This document shows positions 21,187-32,800 of a stretch of 64,000 bases of DNA, piece after piece (within the stretch, counting starts at the first letter, position 1; the number at the start of each line of letters is the position of its first letter). Location of the stretch: assembly GCA_025594325.1 (NCBI GenBank), contig JANHCV010000006.1:682001-746000 (forward strand). Reading direction: 5' to 3'. Under the pieces are notes generated by a model. It saw only the letters and a list, made by a program, of their open reading frames with translations, did not search any database and was not told the DNA's origin. Origin of the DNA: Blastocladiella emersonii ATCC 22665 (lineage: Eukaryota; Blastocladiomycota; Blastocladiomycetes; Blastocladiales; Blastocladiaceae). The position numbers and the translations under genes were made by a program.

Positions 21187-22794
21187 ATGATGGCCACGAC
21201 TACCATGGAACCCACCGCATCCGCGGCCGCGGCCTCCGAGCCGGCGCCCAAGTTCAGCGTGCTCGACACGCGCGCGCTCGAGGCGGCGCTCGCCGAGGCC
21301 GGCGTCAAGGCGGTCCCGCACGCCGAGAACATCCAGCGGCACCTGGTCCTCACCGCGGCGGCCTCGCCCGACGTCGATCCCGACACGCTCGACTGGGCCG
21401 CCGTCCCGAACCTGCCCAAGCGCGCCGTGGCGCTGCTCCGCGACCGCGCCGCGCTCGCCACCGAGGTCGCCGAGACCACGCACTCGGCCGACGGGAACAC
21501 CACCAAGCTGCTCGTGCGGCTGCGCCGGTCCGGCGCGCTGATTGAGACGGTCGTCATGCACTACGACCGCCTCAACACCCACGTCGACCCGAGCCAGGAG
21601 CCCGGGCCCGTCGCGACGATTCTGAACGAGGATGACGACGAGGCTTCGGGTTCGGCTCCCGCGACGCCGACCACGGTCACTGCGCCCAAGCAGACGAAGC
21701 GCAACCTCAAGCCGCGCACGGCCGTGTGCATCAGCTCGCAGGTCGGGTGCAAGATGGCGTGCAGCTTCTGCGCCACGGGCACCATGGGGTTCAAGGCGCA
21801 CCTGACGCCCGCCGAGATCGCCGAGCAGGTGTTCCACGCCAACCGCGTGCGCAAGGTCAACTCGGTCATCTGCATGGGCATGGGCGAGGGCTTTGACAAC
21901 TACGACAATTTGGTCGCGGCGATCCGGTGCATGACCAACCGCCGCCTGTTCGGCCTCGGCGAGTCGTCCATCTGCGTGTCGACGGTCGGCGTCGTGTCCA
22001 AGATGCGCCAGATCACCGTCGACCTGCCCAACGTCAAGCTCGCCCTGAGCCTACACGCGCCCAACCAGCGCCTGCGCAACGAGATCGTGCCCTCGGCCAA
22101 GGTTTACCCGCTCGACCGCCTCATGGACGCCGTCGACGAGTACCTGACGCGCCAGAAGCGCATCATGATCGAGTACATCCTGATCCGCAACATCAACGTC
22201 GCCCCGGAAACCGCCCACGAGCTCGGCGAGCTCCTCAAGGACCGCAGCGTCATCCTCAACCTCATCCCCTACAACCCGACCGACACGGGCAAGCGCTACG
22301 AGGCGCCCACGCCCGAGGAGATTGACGAGTTTGACCGCATCCTCCGCGTCGAGTACAAGGTCCGCACCACGGTCCGACGCACCATGGGACAGGATATCGA
22401 CGGCGCGTGCGGCCAGCTCGTCGTCAACGCGCTCCGCAACGAGATCGATAAGCCCGACGACGGGTGTGGGTCGTCGACGTCGCCCGCCGCGGGGCAGGAT
22501 ATGGAGGACCTGCTCGCCGCGGGTAAGTCGGTGGCGGCGGGCGCCGCAGTCAAGCGCGGCCGCGTGACCCGGCGCATCATCGAGGTCGAGCCCGAGACTA
22601 CCGCTGAGGAGGAGGTCGCCGCTGCTGACCCAACACCGGCCGCCGCCGACGAGGAGTCGCCGCGCGAGCCTGCCTCGGGCAGCAGCAGCGGCGAGCCGTC
22701 GCCGACCGACTGGATCCCGACGGCGCTGATCGCGCTCGGCGGCGTGCTCGTCGCGCGGCTCGCGTGGAAGCTCGTCACCCGCCGCCGGAGATGA
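21187..22794 (+). CDS. RlmN-like radical-SAM RNA methyltransferase with C-terminal membrane anchor
   Basis: A single exon of 535 residues. RlmN enzymes methylate C2 of adenine in 23S rRNA and some tRNAs using a [4Fe-4S] cluster. The cluster motif CKMACSFC (CxxxCxxC, about residue 187) is preceded by VCISSQVGC, which supplies the cysteine equivalent to the methyl-carrying one in bacterial RlmN. The second catalytic cysteine lies in DGACGQLV (about 405). SAM-binding MGMGEGF has Gly where bacteria have Pro (MGMGEP). Unlike bacterial RlmN (about 380 residues), this protein has an acidic extension and ends in one hydrophobic helix (WIPTALIALGGVLVARLAW, about 509-530) plus KLVTRRRR. That predicts a tail-anchored protein, possibly on the mitochondrial outer membrane or ER. 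No N-terminal targeting signal is visible. Substrate unknown. Confidence 0.9.
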   Translation: MMATTTMEPTASAAAASEPAPKFSVLDTRALEAALAEAGVKAVPHAENIQRHLVLTAAASPDVDPDTLDWAAVPNLPKRAVALLRDRAALATEVAETTHSADGNTTKLLVRLRRSGALIETVVMHYDRLNTHVDPSQEPGPVATILNEDDDEASGSAPATPTTVTAPKQTKRNLKPRTAVCISSQVGCKMACSFCATGTMGFKAHLTPAEIAEQVFHANRVRKVNSVICMGMGEGFDNYDNLVAAIRCMTNRRLFGLGESSICVSTVGVVSKMRQITVDLPNVKLALSLHAPNQRLRNEIVPSAKVYPLDRLMDAVDEYLTRQKRIMIEYILIRNINVAPETAHELGELLKDRSVILNLIPYNPTDTGKRYEAPTPEEIDEFDRILRVEYKVRTTVRRTMGQDIDGACGQLVVNALRNEIDKPDDGCGSSTSPAAGQDMEDLLAAGKSVAAGAAVKRGRVTRRIIEVEPETTAEEEVAAADPTPAAADEESPREPASGSSSGEPSPTDWIPTALIALGGVLVARLAWKLVTRRRR

Positions 22795-22895
22795 TCGCAC
22801 GAGGGAGAGATCTCGCCAATACACATACTATTCGGACTACTACTAAAAGCTAAACGGAATGATATGAAAGAAATTGTACACCCAGGAGCGCTAGT

Positions 22896-23201
22896 TCACG
22901 CCCACGGCTTGGCCTTGATGGCGTCCCCGACGACCTTGAACCCGTCGAACGGCTTGCGCGCGGCGTTGAGGTTCTTGATGGCCTGCTTGGGCGACAGGCC
23001 CTTGGGCACGGCCACGTTCTCGACGGCCACCAGCTCCTTGAGCTCGAGGATGTTGCCCGCCGAGTTCGGGCTCACGGGAAGCAGCACCGACTTATGCAGC
23101 CGCGTCAGGCCCATGGCCCGCGCGTACGCCTTGGTCTTCTCCGGCAGCCCGATCGTCGACCGCTGCAGCGTCACGCGGTAGAACAGCTGGGTCGCGGACA
23201 T
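22896..23201 (-). CDS. Mitochondrial ribosomal protein uL30m
   Basis: This 101-residue single-exon protein matches the uL30 family, the yeast Mrpl33 type. It starts with FYRVTLQRSTIGLPEKTKAY, the usual first strand and the Gly-Leu turn. The central TRLHKSVLLPVSPNSAGNI follows the R-L-x-K-x-V pattern of bacterial L30, with an extension of about 40 residues typical of the mitochondrial form. It belongs to the large mitoribosomal subunit. No cleavable presequence is obvious, as in yeast. It diverges from IFT172 with 272 bp between start codons. Confidence 0.85.
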   Translation of the reverse strand: MSATQLFYRVTLQRSTIGLPEKTKAYARAMGLTRLHKSVLLPVSPNSAGNILELKELVAVENVAVPKGLSPKQAIKNLNAARKPFDGFKVVGDAIKAKPWA

Positions 23202-23473
23202 TTTTGGGGGAATGTTGCGGGGAGTGGTTGATGCGTGGCAGTTACGTTGCGGCGAGTGGCCTTGCGATTATGGCGGAGACATGGGAGAGTGATCGTCGAG
23301 GCGCAGCGTTTGTCTCCGGCCCGTGCGCCGCATCAGCTGACCGCACGCCACCCCGTCGCGCGACGCGTCTCGGGCCTTGGACGCGGGGCCCGGCTGGTCG
23401 ATCGCCCTGTCTCTCGCCCGCCCTCGTTTCCACTTGACCCACCCGCACTCACACGCGCATGTAACCAAACACG

Positions 23474-26400
23474 ATGCAAGTACGGCACCTGCGCACCGTC
23501 GTCAACGCGGCCGACGGCATCGCCAAGCTGTCGGCGGCCGCATGGTCGCCCAACGGCCAGAAGATCGCCATCGCCAACGCCGACCGCGTCATTGTGCTCT
23601 TCGACGAGACGGGCGAGCGCAAGGACAAGTTCTCGACCAAGGCCGCTGACCCCAATGTGCGTCTTTCTCGCCTCGCGCGCAACACCGCGGTCAAACGCTG
23701 ACCCGTGCGTGAACCTCCCAAACAGGCGGGCAAGAACTACACGGTGACGGGCCTCGCCTTCTCGCCCGACTCGACGAAACTGGCCGTCGCGCAGTCGGAC
23801 GGCGGCGTGTTCGTGTACCGCCTCGGGCTCGAGTGGGGCGAGAAAAAGTCGATCTGCAACAAGTTCATCCAGCCCGTCGAGGTGACGGCGCTCGTGTGGC
23901 CCAAGGACCAGCACGGCGTGCTCGCGTTCGCGACCGCCGACGGCAAGGTCAAGCTCGGCAACCTGAAAACCAACAAGGCCGCCACGCTGTACCAGGCCGA
24001 CAGCTACGCGACGTGCCTGGCCGCGTCCATGGACGGCAACGGCGTCGCCAGCGGGCACGCGAACGGCACCCTGCACCAGTTCCTGTTCGACGACGGCCGC
24101 GGGGCGCCCGCGCAGACGAAACTCGCGATGCATCCGAGCTGCCCGACGTGCATCGCGTGGACCAACACGGCCATTGCCGTCGGCGACGTCGACCGCACTG
24201 TCACCCTGTACGCGCCGACGACCGGCCGCGTCATGCAGCAGTTCGAGTACGGGCGCGACCCCGCCGAGGGCGATGTGACGGCCATGGCGAGTGCGCCGAC
24301 CGGGCAGAGTCTGCTGGTCGGGTCGCTCAACAAGCTGCGCGTCTACAACTACAGCGCGGGCAAGCAGCAGTGGATGGAGGTGCCGGCGGTCCCGCTCACC
24401 AACTTCTGCGCGGTGACCGCCATGGCGTGGAAGCCCGACGGCGCGCGCGTCGTGCTCGGGTCCGTGACGGGCGCGCTCGAGCTGTTCGACTGCTGCCTCA
24501 AGAAGACGCGGTACAAGGGCATGTTCGAGTTCACGTACGTGTCGCCGTCGCAGGTGCTCGTGAAGCGGCTCGCCACGGGTGCGCGGATCCTGCTCAAGTC
24601 GGCGTACGGGTACGAGTTCACCAAGATCAACATCTTCCAGGACCAGTTCCTCGTCGCCTACACGGAGCACACGCTGTGTCTCGGCGACCTCGCCAGCTGC
24701 AAGCTGTCCGAGATCCAGTGGCAGTCCGCGGGCAACGACCGGTTCCACTTCGCGTACCCGGGCGTGTGCATGATGTTCCACGCCGGCGAGCTGCTGCTCA
24801 TCGAGTACGGCGTCAACGATATCCTCGGGTCGTGCCGCACCGAGTTCATGAGCCCGCACCTCCTCTCGGTCCGCCTCAACGAGCGCCAGTCGCCCGCCCG
24901 CGCCATCGCGTACCTCGTCGACACCCAGACCATTCACATCATGGACCTCAACAACTCGAGCGGGAACAACGTCGCCGTCGTGCACCACGACACGCGCATC
25001 GACTGGCTCGAGCTGAGCGGGAAGGCCAACAAGCTCCTGTTCCGCGACAAGCGCAAGCACCTGCACCTGCTCGACGTGGTCACGCAGGAGTCGGTCACGC
25101 TGCTGCAGTTCTGCACCTACGTCCAGTGGGTGCCCAACTCGGACGTGGCCGTCGCGCAGTCGCGCAACTCGCTCTACGTCTGGTACGGCATCGACTCCCC
25201 CGACCGCGTCACGGTGCATCCGATCAAGGGCGACGTCCAGGACATTGTGCGCGCCGACGGGACGACTAGCGTGCTCGTCGACGAGGGGATTGCGACCGTC
25301 ACGTACACGCTCGACGAGGCCCTCATCGAGTTCGGGACCGCCATGGACGACCTCGACTGGGGCCGCGCCCTCGCGCTGCTCGAGACGCTCGAGCTCACGC
25401 CCGAGACCGAGGTCATGTGGCGCACGCTCTCGGGCCTCGCCATGCAGCACCGCCGCTTGCCGCTCGCAGAACGGTACGTTTGGTCGACTCGCGGTGGTGG
25501 CCATGGCTAACAACTGGACGGGTAGCTGCTTCGCGGCGCTCGGCGACGTGGCCAAGGCCATGTACATGCACCGCATCAACGACCTGATCGACGAGCTCAA
25601 GGCGCGCGACCCGACGCTCGAGGACCCGACGTCGCACTTTCTCGTCCGCGCCAAGCTCGCCGTCATGGAGCGCGAGTTCAAGACGGCCGAGCGCATCTAC
25701 CTCGAGCAGGTACGGAATACTCTCCTTCGGTTCGAGAGCTGGATTGACCCTCGACCGCGCGCACGTAGGGCCAGGTGCAGGCGGCCATGGAAATGTACCA
25801 GGAGATGCACAAGTGGGACGCGTCGATCAAAGTCGCCGAGCTCGCGCACCACCCGGACGTGGACCACCTGCGCCAGAAGTACTTTGAGTGGCTGCTCGAG
25901 AGCGGGCAGGAGGAGAAGGCGGCCGAGTTCCGCGAGGACGAGGCCGACTGGGTCGGCGCCGTCAACCTGTACCTCAAGGCGCGCATGCCGTCGCGCGCCG
26001 CGATGCTCCTCAAGCAGCGCAACCTGCTCGGCAACATGGAGCTCGTCGAGCGCACCGCGCACGCGCTCGCTACGGCGAAACTCTGGGATAAGGCCGGCGA
26101 GTTCTATCTCCTCCTCGGGCACAAGGATAAGGCGCTCGAGGCGTACGAGAAGGGCCACTGCTTCAAGCCCGCTATCGACCTGTGTCGCACGTACGCGCCC
26201 GAGCGCGTCATTCAGCTCGAGGAGGTACGGATTCACGACCATCGCTCGTGCGCGGACGCGAGACTGACGCGACGTGCGCGATCGTGTAGCAATGGGGCGA
26301 CTTCCTGGTCAGCACGCGGCAGCTCGAGTCGGCGATCCACCACTACATCGAGGGCAACCAGAACCTCAAGGCGCTGGAGACGGCGATCCACGTCAAGTCG

Positions 26401-29016
26401 TGGAACAAGGCGGCGTCGGTAGCCGACTCGCTGGATCCGTCGGACAGCGCTGTGCAGCAGTACTGCCGTACGCTGGCGCACCACTTCCAGGACGCGGGCG
26501 ACTACGCGCGGGCCGAGCGGTACTACCTCAAGGCCGGGCAGCCGATCGAGGCGGTGCAGATGTACAACGTGGCGGGCCAGTGGGACAAGGCGCACCGGCT
26601 CGCGGGGACCGTCATGGGCGCCGACGACGTGTACCACCTGTACACGCAGCTCGCGCACGAGAAGGAGGTGCGGGGCGCCGTCAAGGAGGCCGAGAAGCTG
26701 TACCTGATCCTGGGCGAGCCCGACCTCGCCATCAACATGTACAAGAACCTCAAGGACTACGACAAGATGGTCGAGCTCGTCGCCGTCTACCACAAGGACC
26801 TGCTCGGCGAGACCCACGTGTTCCTGGGGAAGACGCTCGAGAACGCGCAAAACTACCGCCAGGCCGAGCACCACTACCTCCAGGCCAACGACTGGAAGTC
26901 TGCCGTCAACATGTACTGCTCGTGCCACCTGTACGAGGACGCGCACCGCGTCGCGAAACTGCACGGCGGCGCGTACGCCGCCAAGCAGGTCGCGTACCTG
27001 TGGGCGCGCTCGCTCGGCGGCGAGGCCGGCGCCAAGCTCCTCATCAAGCACGGCCTGCTCGAATACGCGATTGATTTCGCCGCCGAGAACGCCGCCTTTG
27101 ACTTCGCCTTCGAGCTGTGCAAGTTCGCCAACAAGGGCAAGGACGCCGACGTGTACCTCAAGCAGGCCATGTTCCTCGAGGACGAGGGCAAGTTCGCTGA
27201 GGCCGAAGCCGCGTTCGTCAAGGCCGCGAAGCCCAAGGAGGCGATCCTCATGCACATCCACAACGAGGACTGGGACGCGGCGCAGCGCGTGGCCGAGACC
27301 CACGACCCGCCCGCGGTCCCGGACGTGCTGTGCGGCCGCGCCAAGGTCGTCTTCGGCAAGGGCGACCCCGCCGCCGCCGAGGCCCTGTGCCTGCAGGCGC
27401 AGCGGCCCGAGGCCGCGCTCGCCCTGTACAAGGAGGCGGGCAAGTGGGCGGACGCGCTGCGGTTCGCGAAAGAGTACGTGCCCGCGAAAGCCGCGGCCAT
27501 TGCCGCCGAACACGACTCGTTCCTGCGCGACCGCACCGACGCCAACCGCGACGAGCTGCTCTCGACGGGCCGCATGCTCGAGCAGCAGGGCGACGCGCCA
27601 CGCGCCATCGAGGTGTACCTCAAGGTCACGGCCACCTCGCCCGAGGACGCCGCCGCACACTGCCTCCCCGCGTGGGTGCGCGCCGCCGAGCTCGCGCTCA
27701 AGTTCACGCCCGGCGCGAAAGCGCAGTCCGTCGCGCGCGCGGTGGCGACCAAGCTGGCCGACGCGGGCCGGCCCGACGGCGCCGGCGACGTGCTCGCGCT
27801 CGCCGAGCTGTACCGCGACGCGTGCGAGGCGTACGCGCGCGGCGGGTGCTGGGACAAGTGCAAGCAGCTCGGGCGCGTGCAGCCGACGCTGCAGCCGCAC
27901 ATCGACGCGCTGTACGTGGCGCACCTCAAGCGCAGCGGCGCCGCCGACGCCCTCGTCGCCCTCGACGTCGACGCCGCGTGCCAGGTCCTCGCGCAGCGCG
28001 GTGAGTGGGACCAGTGTCTCGCTGCTGCGGCGGCCGCCAAGGACGCGAACGTCATGCAGCGGCACCTCATGCTGTTCGCCAACGCCATGCTCGCGGCCGG
28101 GTCGCTCGACAAGCTCCTCGCCCGGCTCGCGCAGTACGGCGCGCCAACGACCCAGGGGTTCCTCGACCTGTACTCGATGGTGTTCAGCAAGGTGCTCCAC
28201 CAGCAGGACGCGCTGGCGGAGACGGACCCGGCGAAGCTCGACCTCGCGCTGTCCGCGCGCGAGCTCCTCAAGAAGCTCCACGGCGCGCTTGGCGGCGCCA
28301 TGCCCGCGGACCTCCGCGCGCTCCTGTTCGTCGCGCACCTGCAGTACATGCACGCGTACTGCCGGCAGCGCGCCTCTGCCGCCGGTTCCAACGCCTCCGG
28401 TGGCGCCCCGCTCCTCGCATACGCCGCGAAACACGCCATCGCGCTGCTGCGGTACCCGGACCGCCCGGTGCCCGTGGACCGGGCCCTGTACGTGGCGGGG
28501 ACCGCGTGCCGCGACGCGGGCGCTGGCATGGACCGCATGGCGTTCACGCTGCTGAACCGGTTCCTGGACGTGTCGGACGCGATCGAGGACCCGAGCGCGG
28601 ACGCAGTGGCGGCGCTGGCCGAGGCGCCCGAGTTCGACCCGGCGTCTACGGGGTGCGACATCCCGCGCGTCTCGGTGCTCCCGCGCTCGCCCGCGGTCGA
28701 CGAGCCCGCCCGCGAGGCCGTGCGCGACTGGGTGCTCGGCGTGTCGCTGGAGCGGCGCGTGGTCGCGGAGCTCGACGCGCGCGCGTGCGAGAAGTGCAGC
28801 GCCAAGGTGTACGACGCGGCGCTGGTGTGCCACGCGTGCGCGTGCAAGTGGGAGCCGTGTATCGTGACGGGGTACCCGGTGCTCAAGAACGCGACGCGGT
28901 GCCCCGGGTGCAGCCAGCCCGCGAACAAGGACGACTGGAACCGGTTCGTCGTCCAGGAGAAGAAGTGTCCGTGGTGTCTCACGGCGCAGGGGCTCGCGTA
29001 CTCGCTCAAGGGGTGA
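23474..29016 (+). CDS. IFT172: Intraflagellar transport protein IFT172
   Basis: IFT172 is the largest IFT-B subunit and links IFT-B to anterograde and retrograde motors in cilia. Five exons (23474-23656, 23726-25473, 25526-25709, 25769-26224, 26290-29016) with introns of 52-69 bp give 1765 residues, the usual family length. The N-terminal WD40 propellers begin with AWSPNGQKIAIANADRVIVL and GERKDKFSTKAADPN, both signature IFT172 segments, and span about 1-560. The rest is TPR-like alpha-solenoid (many A/G-x-x-Y-x-x-A helices). The C-terminus carries paired CxxC motifs (CEKCSAK, CHACAC, CPGC). All introns are in-frame and no lesion is seen. Its presence argues that the organism makes flagellated zoospores. 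Expression is probably sporulation- or zoospore-linked, by inference. Confidence 0.96.
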
Positions 29017-29105
29017 TGAATGTGATGGCAAGGAGGAGGAGACTTGGAGGAGTTGCACACACGCGTATATACGATTTGGATTCAAAATTGGGGTTCGGGA
29101 TACGA

Positions 29106-32002
29106 TCACGACGGCCTTGGTGCCGGCGCTGCCGCCGCGGGCGACGATGCCGTGAGGACGTACCGCGCGGGGAGCGACGGGACCGGCGGCATCCTCGATT
29201 CACGCGCGACCTTGCCGCTCTCGCCAGCAGCCGGCGCAACCGCAGCGCTGTTACTGCCGCCAGCGACCACGATCACCGGGCCCGGGTTCCCCGGCGCTGC
29301 GAGCGGGACCATGTGCGTGATCATCTCGGGCGTGAGCGACTTGCGGCGGAGGTGCGTTGGCGGTGCGGGCGGGTCGGGGACCGCGCCCTGGAGCAGGCCC
29401 GCGAACAGCCCGCTCGACGACGACGGAGTCGGCTCGCCCGCGTCAAAGTCCGCGAGCCGGTGGCGCTTCCCGCCCGCGGAACTGCGACTCCGGCTCCGTG
29501 GGGTGGGCGCCGTGGCCGCGGTCGTGGACGTCGCGGTCGTCGGCGGGACGCTGAGCGGAGACCCGCCCGTCGACCGGCTGCGCTGGTGCCGGGCCACAGT
29601 GCCGCGGGTGGATGGCGCGAGGGCCGCGGGGCTGAGCGATGCCGTGATCCCCTTGACCGTCGTCGTCGAGACCGACGCGCCAGCGGACGCCGTGGACGAT
29701 GCAGTCGAGGACCCGAGCGGCACCCCACCACTGCTGCTGACGGCGTCCCCGGTGCGACGACTGCGACTGCCACCGCTCCCTCCACTACCGCCGTTCCCGC
29801 CGCGGTGGTTCCGCCCCGTGAGCGCCATGGCGTCAGCGCCCGCGCTCGACGTGCCGCGCGCAGCCGTCGCGGCGGTCGCCGTAGTCCGAACAAACACCTT
29901 GGCGACGAGCACGTCGACGAGGCGCACGAGCAGGTGTCGGTTGCGGAACGCGGACGCGAGCGCGCCGAACGTATGGTCGCGGACCACGGGCCGCAGGGCA
30001 TCCGGAACCACCGACGCGGCGCGCGCGCGCCACACGTCGATCTCGGCCTCGGGCGTCGCCGCACTCGTCGCGGGCGCAGCCGGCGCCGAGTCGCGGATCA
30101 ACCCCGCGATCCACCTCACCCCGCGCGCGGCGTTTCCCGCGGTCAGCGGGCGCATGGCTGCGACGACGAGGTACCGGTCGACCCAGCTACCGGCGAAAAA
30201 GCGCAGCGGCGGGCGCAGCCACAGGTGCCACAGCAGCGCGGCCCACCGCGTCGCCGTCGACGACGCGAACAGGACGACGTGGTCGAGCGCGGCCACGAGC
30301 GGCACATCGAGCTGGTGCAATGCCGCGGTCCCCGCGGCCGCCGGGAACACGCGCGAGCGCAGGTTCGCGAACGGTTTACGGTGGAGCGCCGGCGTCCCGC
30401 GCGCGGAGGGCGGCGCCGAAGGTGGTGGCGAAGGCGGCGACGCGAACCACCCGCGCAGCCGGTGCAGGATCGTGTGCCACAGGACGGACGTGTGGTACCA
30501 CACCCAGTGCGCGATGGTCGTCCAGTGCGGCATCCGCGGCCCCGCACGCGGCAGGCCGTCGTCGCCCTCGCCGCCTCTCTGCGCGGCCGCGGTGATGGCC
30601 TGGAACAGCACGACCGGGTCGGTCCCCGCGTCGAAGATGAGCGCGAGCACGCCGGCGACGAGCTCGCGCACGAGCAGCCGCTCGGCGTCGGCGTCGAGCG
30701 AGGCAGGAGGCAGGCACGCGGTCACGACCACGTTGGCCACGGTACGCAGGTACTCGTTGAAGTGCGGCAGCTCGACGTCGCCGGACTTGTCGGCGGTGGT
30801 CGGGTCGGGCTCGAGCGCGGCGTGCGGGAGGTACGCCTGGAACGCCACGTCGAGCGGGGCGAGGCGGACGCGCGGGTGGCGCGCGGTCCATCCCGGCCCG
30901 GGGTCCGGCGGCGGTGGCGCGGCGGGTGTTGGGTTTTGGTTGGAGGGCGGACGGGGTAATGGTGGTGGTGGGTTGAGGTGGAGCGGGCGGAAGGTGGGTG
31001 CGGTCGGCGACGAGACGCTCCGCTGGTGCGTCGGCGGACCCGTTGAGCCCGACGACCGGTTCGCGGCCGCCACGTTGAGCGACATGGACGAGCCCACCCG
31101 CGGCGGCGTCGGCGGGCCCGGCGGCGCGGGCTGCCGCGCGGCGGACAGGGTCGACGTGGTGAGGTGCGCGAGGAGCGGGGTCTGCGCGACCGAGTACGCG
31201 GCGTAGTGCTGCTGCAGGACGAGCGGGATGTCGACGAGCAGAACGCTGGCCCAGTCCACCTACAGCGCGGCGGAATCAGCTCGAGCCTGTGCGAGATCGG
31301 CAGGTGAGACAATCGAACCTGGAGAATCCGGTCCTCGATGGCGCGCATGGCGTGGGCGAGCGCGTGCAGCAACGCGCGCTGAAAGTCGCGGTTGGTTGAG
31401 ATGTCGCAGAACCACGCCTTGGTCACGTACTGGTCGACGATGGTGCAGGCCAGCGCGCGCGCCTCGTGGTCCACGACGGGGTACCGGCTGAAGCGCAGCG
31501 ACGCGGCGACCGACACGTCTGGATCAGGGACAGCTGCAGCTGGAGGTGGCGGCGCGGGTGGCGCAGTCGCGGTCTGTGACGGCAGGCGTGGCGGCGGGCC
31601 CGGTGGTGGCGCAGGGAGCGGGAACGCGTGGTGGTGGAGGTGGTGCTCCGCGGGTGGCGTCCGCGCGAGCGTGCCGGGGAGGAGCAGGTCCGCGTGATGA
31701 TGGTGCTCAGACCATGGTGGTGGAGCCGGCGCGGGTGCGGTCAAGGTGGAGGGCGGCGGGTGGCGGAGCGACGCGGCGAGAGACGGGGCCGACGAGGGCG
31801 TGGATGACGACGACCGCGAGGATGACGAGGTCGTAAACGAGGATGACGACAACGACGATGCGCGACCGCCGAGACCGCCGAGCGACCGGACCCGCGCAAC
31901 GGGCGAGGCAGCAGCGCCGGACGGGTCAGCCGGTGGGCCAGTCGCGGTCCGCGTCGCGTGCGCCGGCGAGGAGGACGGCGGAGGGGTTGCAGAGGCGGAC
32001 AT
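29106..32002 (-). CDS. PXA-domain (sorting-nexin-associated) protein
   Basis: Exon 1 (32002-31319) and exon 2 (31259-29106) flank a 59-bp intron (GTTCGA...CTGTAG); the protein is about 945 residues. PXA domains sit beside PX domains in SNX13/SNX25/Mdm1-type proteins and also occur alone in fungi. The first half (about 160-260) reads AWFCDISTNRDFQRALLHAL, then IPLVLQQHYAAYSVA. The second half (about 350-420) has ELPHFNEYLRTVANVVV and LLVRELVAGVLALIFD. Between them is a Pro/Ser-rich insert of about 90 residues, unusual for the domain. No PX, RGS or membrane segment is seen. The C-terminal third is Ser/Ala/Pro-rich. An endosomal or ER-contact role is inferred. ACGCGTCTC lies at 32192-32200, upstream of the start. 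Confidence 0.78.
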
Positions 32003-32410
32003 GTGCGAGCTACGTGGTGGTGCGATGCATGGGCAGGCGATACATGGTCGTAGTCGGGGGGAGGGATAGTAGGGGGAGAGGGGAGCGCTGCACAGCCGAA
32101 TCTGCGACCCGAACGGCCGCGCGGCGGCACGCGCCACGGAGACGCCTAAACGGGAAACTCTACGTGAACCACCGCACGTGACGCATGAAGCACGCGTCTC
32201 GCCACGCCAGCTTCGTGGCGGGCTTAGTGGCCGCTTCGTGGGTGGCCACGAAGAATCGCTGACAGCGCCGCCTCGTGCGAGTCCGATCACATATCCATCG
32301 TGTAAAGTAGCAGGTTTCGTTGATGGCACACCGATTGTTGGTGAGAAAGAAAGTGGTGAGTGTATTGAGCGTGCGATGGAGGATATCAAGTGTGGTCAAC
32401 AATAATCACA

Positions 32411-32800
32411 CTACCAGTACTTCCAGACGAGCGCGACGCAGACCGCGATCACGACGAGAATCGCCAAGCGCTTGGCCATCTGGACGCGCGCCTTGTGCTG
32501 CGCGTACCACATCCGGCGCTCCTTGTACTCGGCGGCACGCATCGCACTGCGTGTCGGGCGGCGCGGAACGCCGAGGACCTGCGCAGCGAGGAAACTTGGG
32601 CGGGATCGAGTGCGCTTGATGGCGAGCTCGAGCGTCCGCGGATGAGTGGCGTGCGGTCCGGCCAGCTGCATCCGGAGCGCGACGTCGGCTGGCAGGCTCG
32701 GGGTGGTAGGCGAGAGACCATGAGCGGGGCGAGGAACTTTGGCGGCGGAGGAGCCAGCCGTTGCGCCGCGTGAGCCTGAGCAGGTGGTCGTGTTGGCCAT
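32411..32800 (-). CDS. Small predicted tail-anchored protein, orphan
   Basis: A 129-residue product starting at an ATG in good context (CGACCATGG). It has a Ser/Thr/Ala-rich N-terminus, a basic helix (MRAAEYKERRMWYAQHKARV) and a C-terminal hydrophobic helix (LAILVVIAVCVALVWKYW) at the very end. This layout predicts a tail-anchored membrane protein facing the cytosol. The frame is open upstream to an ATG at 33184, but that region contains a 33-bp tandem repeat and looks like leader. I do not recognise a family. The orphan at 38661-39212 has the same architecture. Confidence 0.6.
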   Translation of the reverse strand: MANTTTCSGSRGATAGSSAAKVPRPAHGLSPTTPSLPADVALRMQLAGPHATHPRTLELAIKRTRSRPSFLAAQVLGVPRRPTRSAMRAAEYKERRMWYAQHKARVQMAKRLAILVVIAVCVALVWKYW

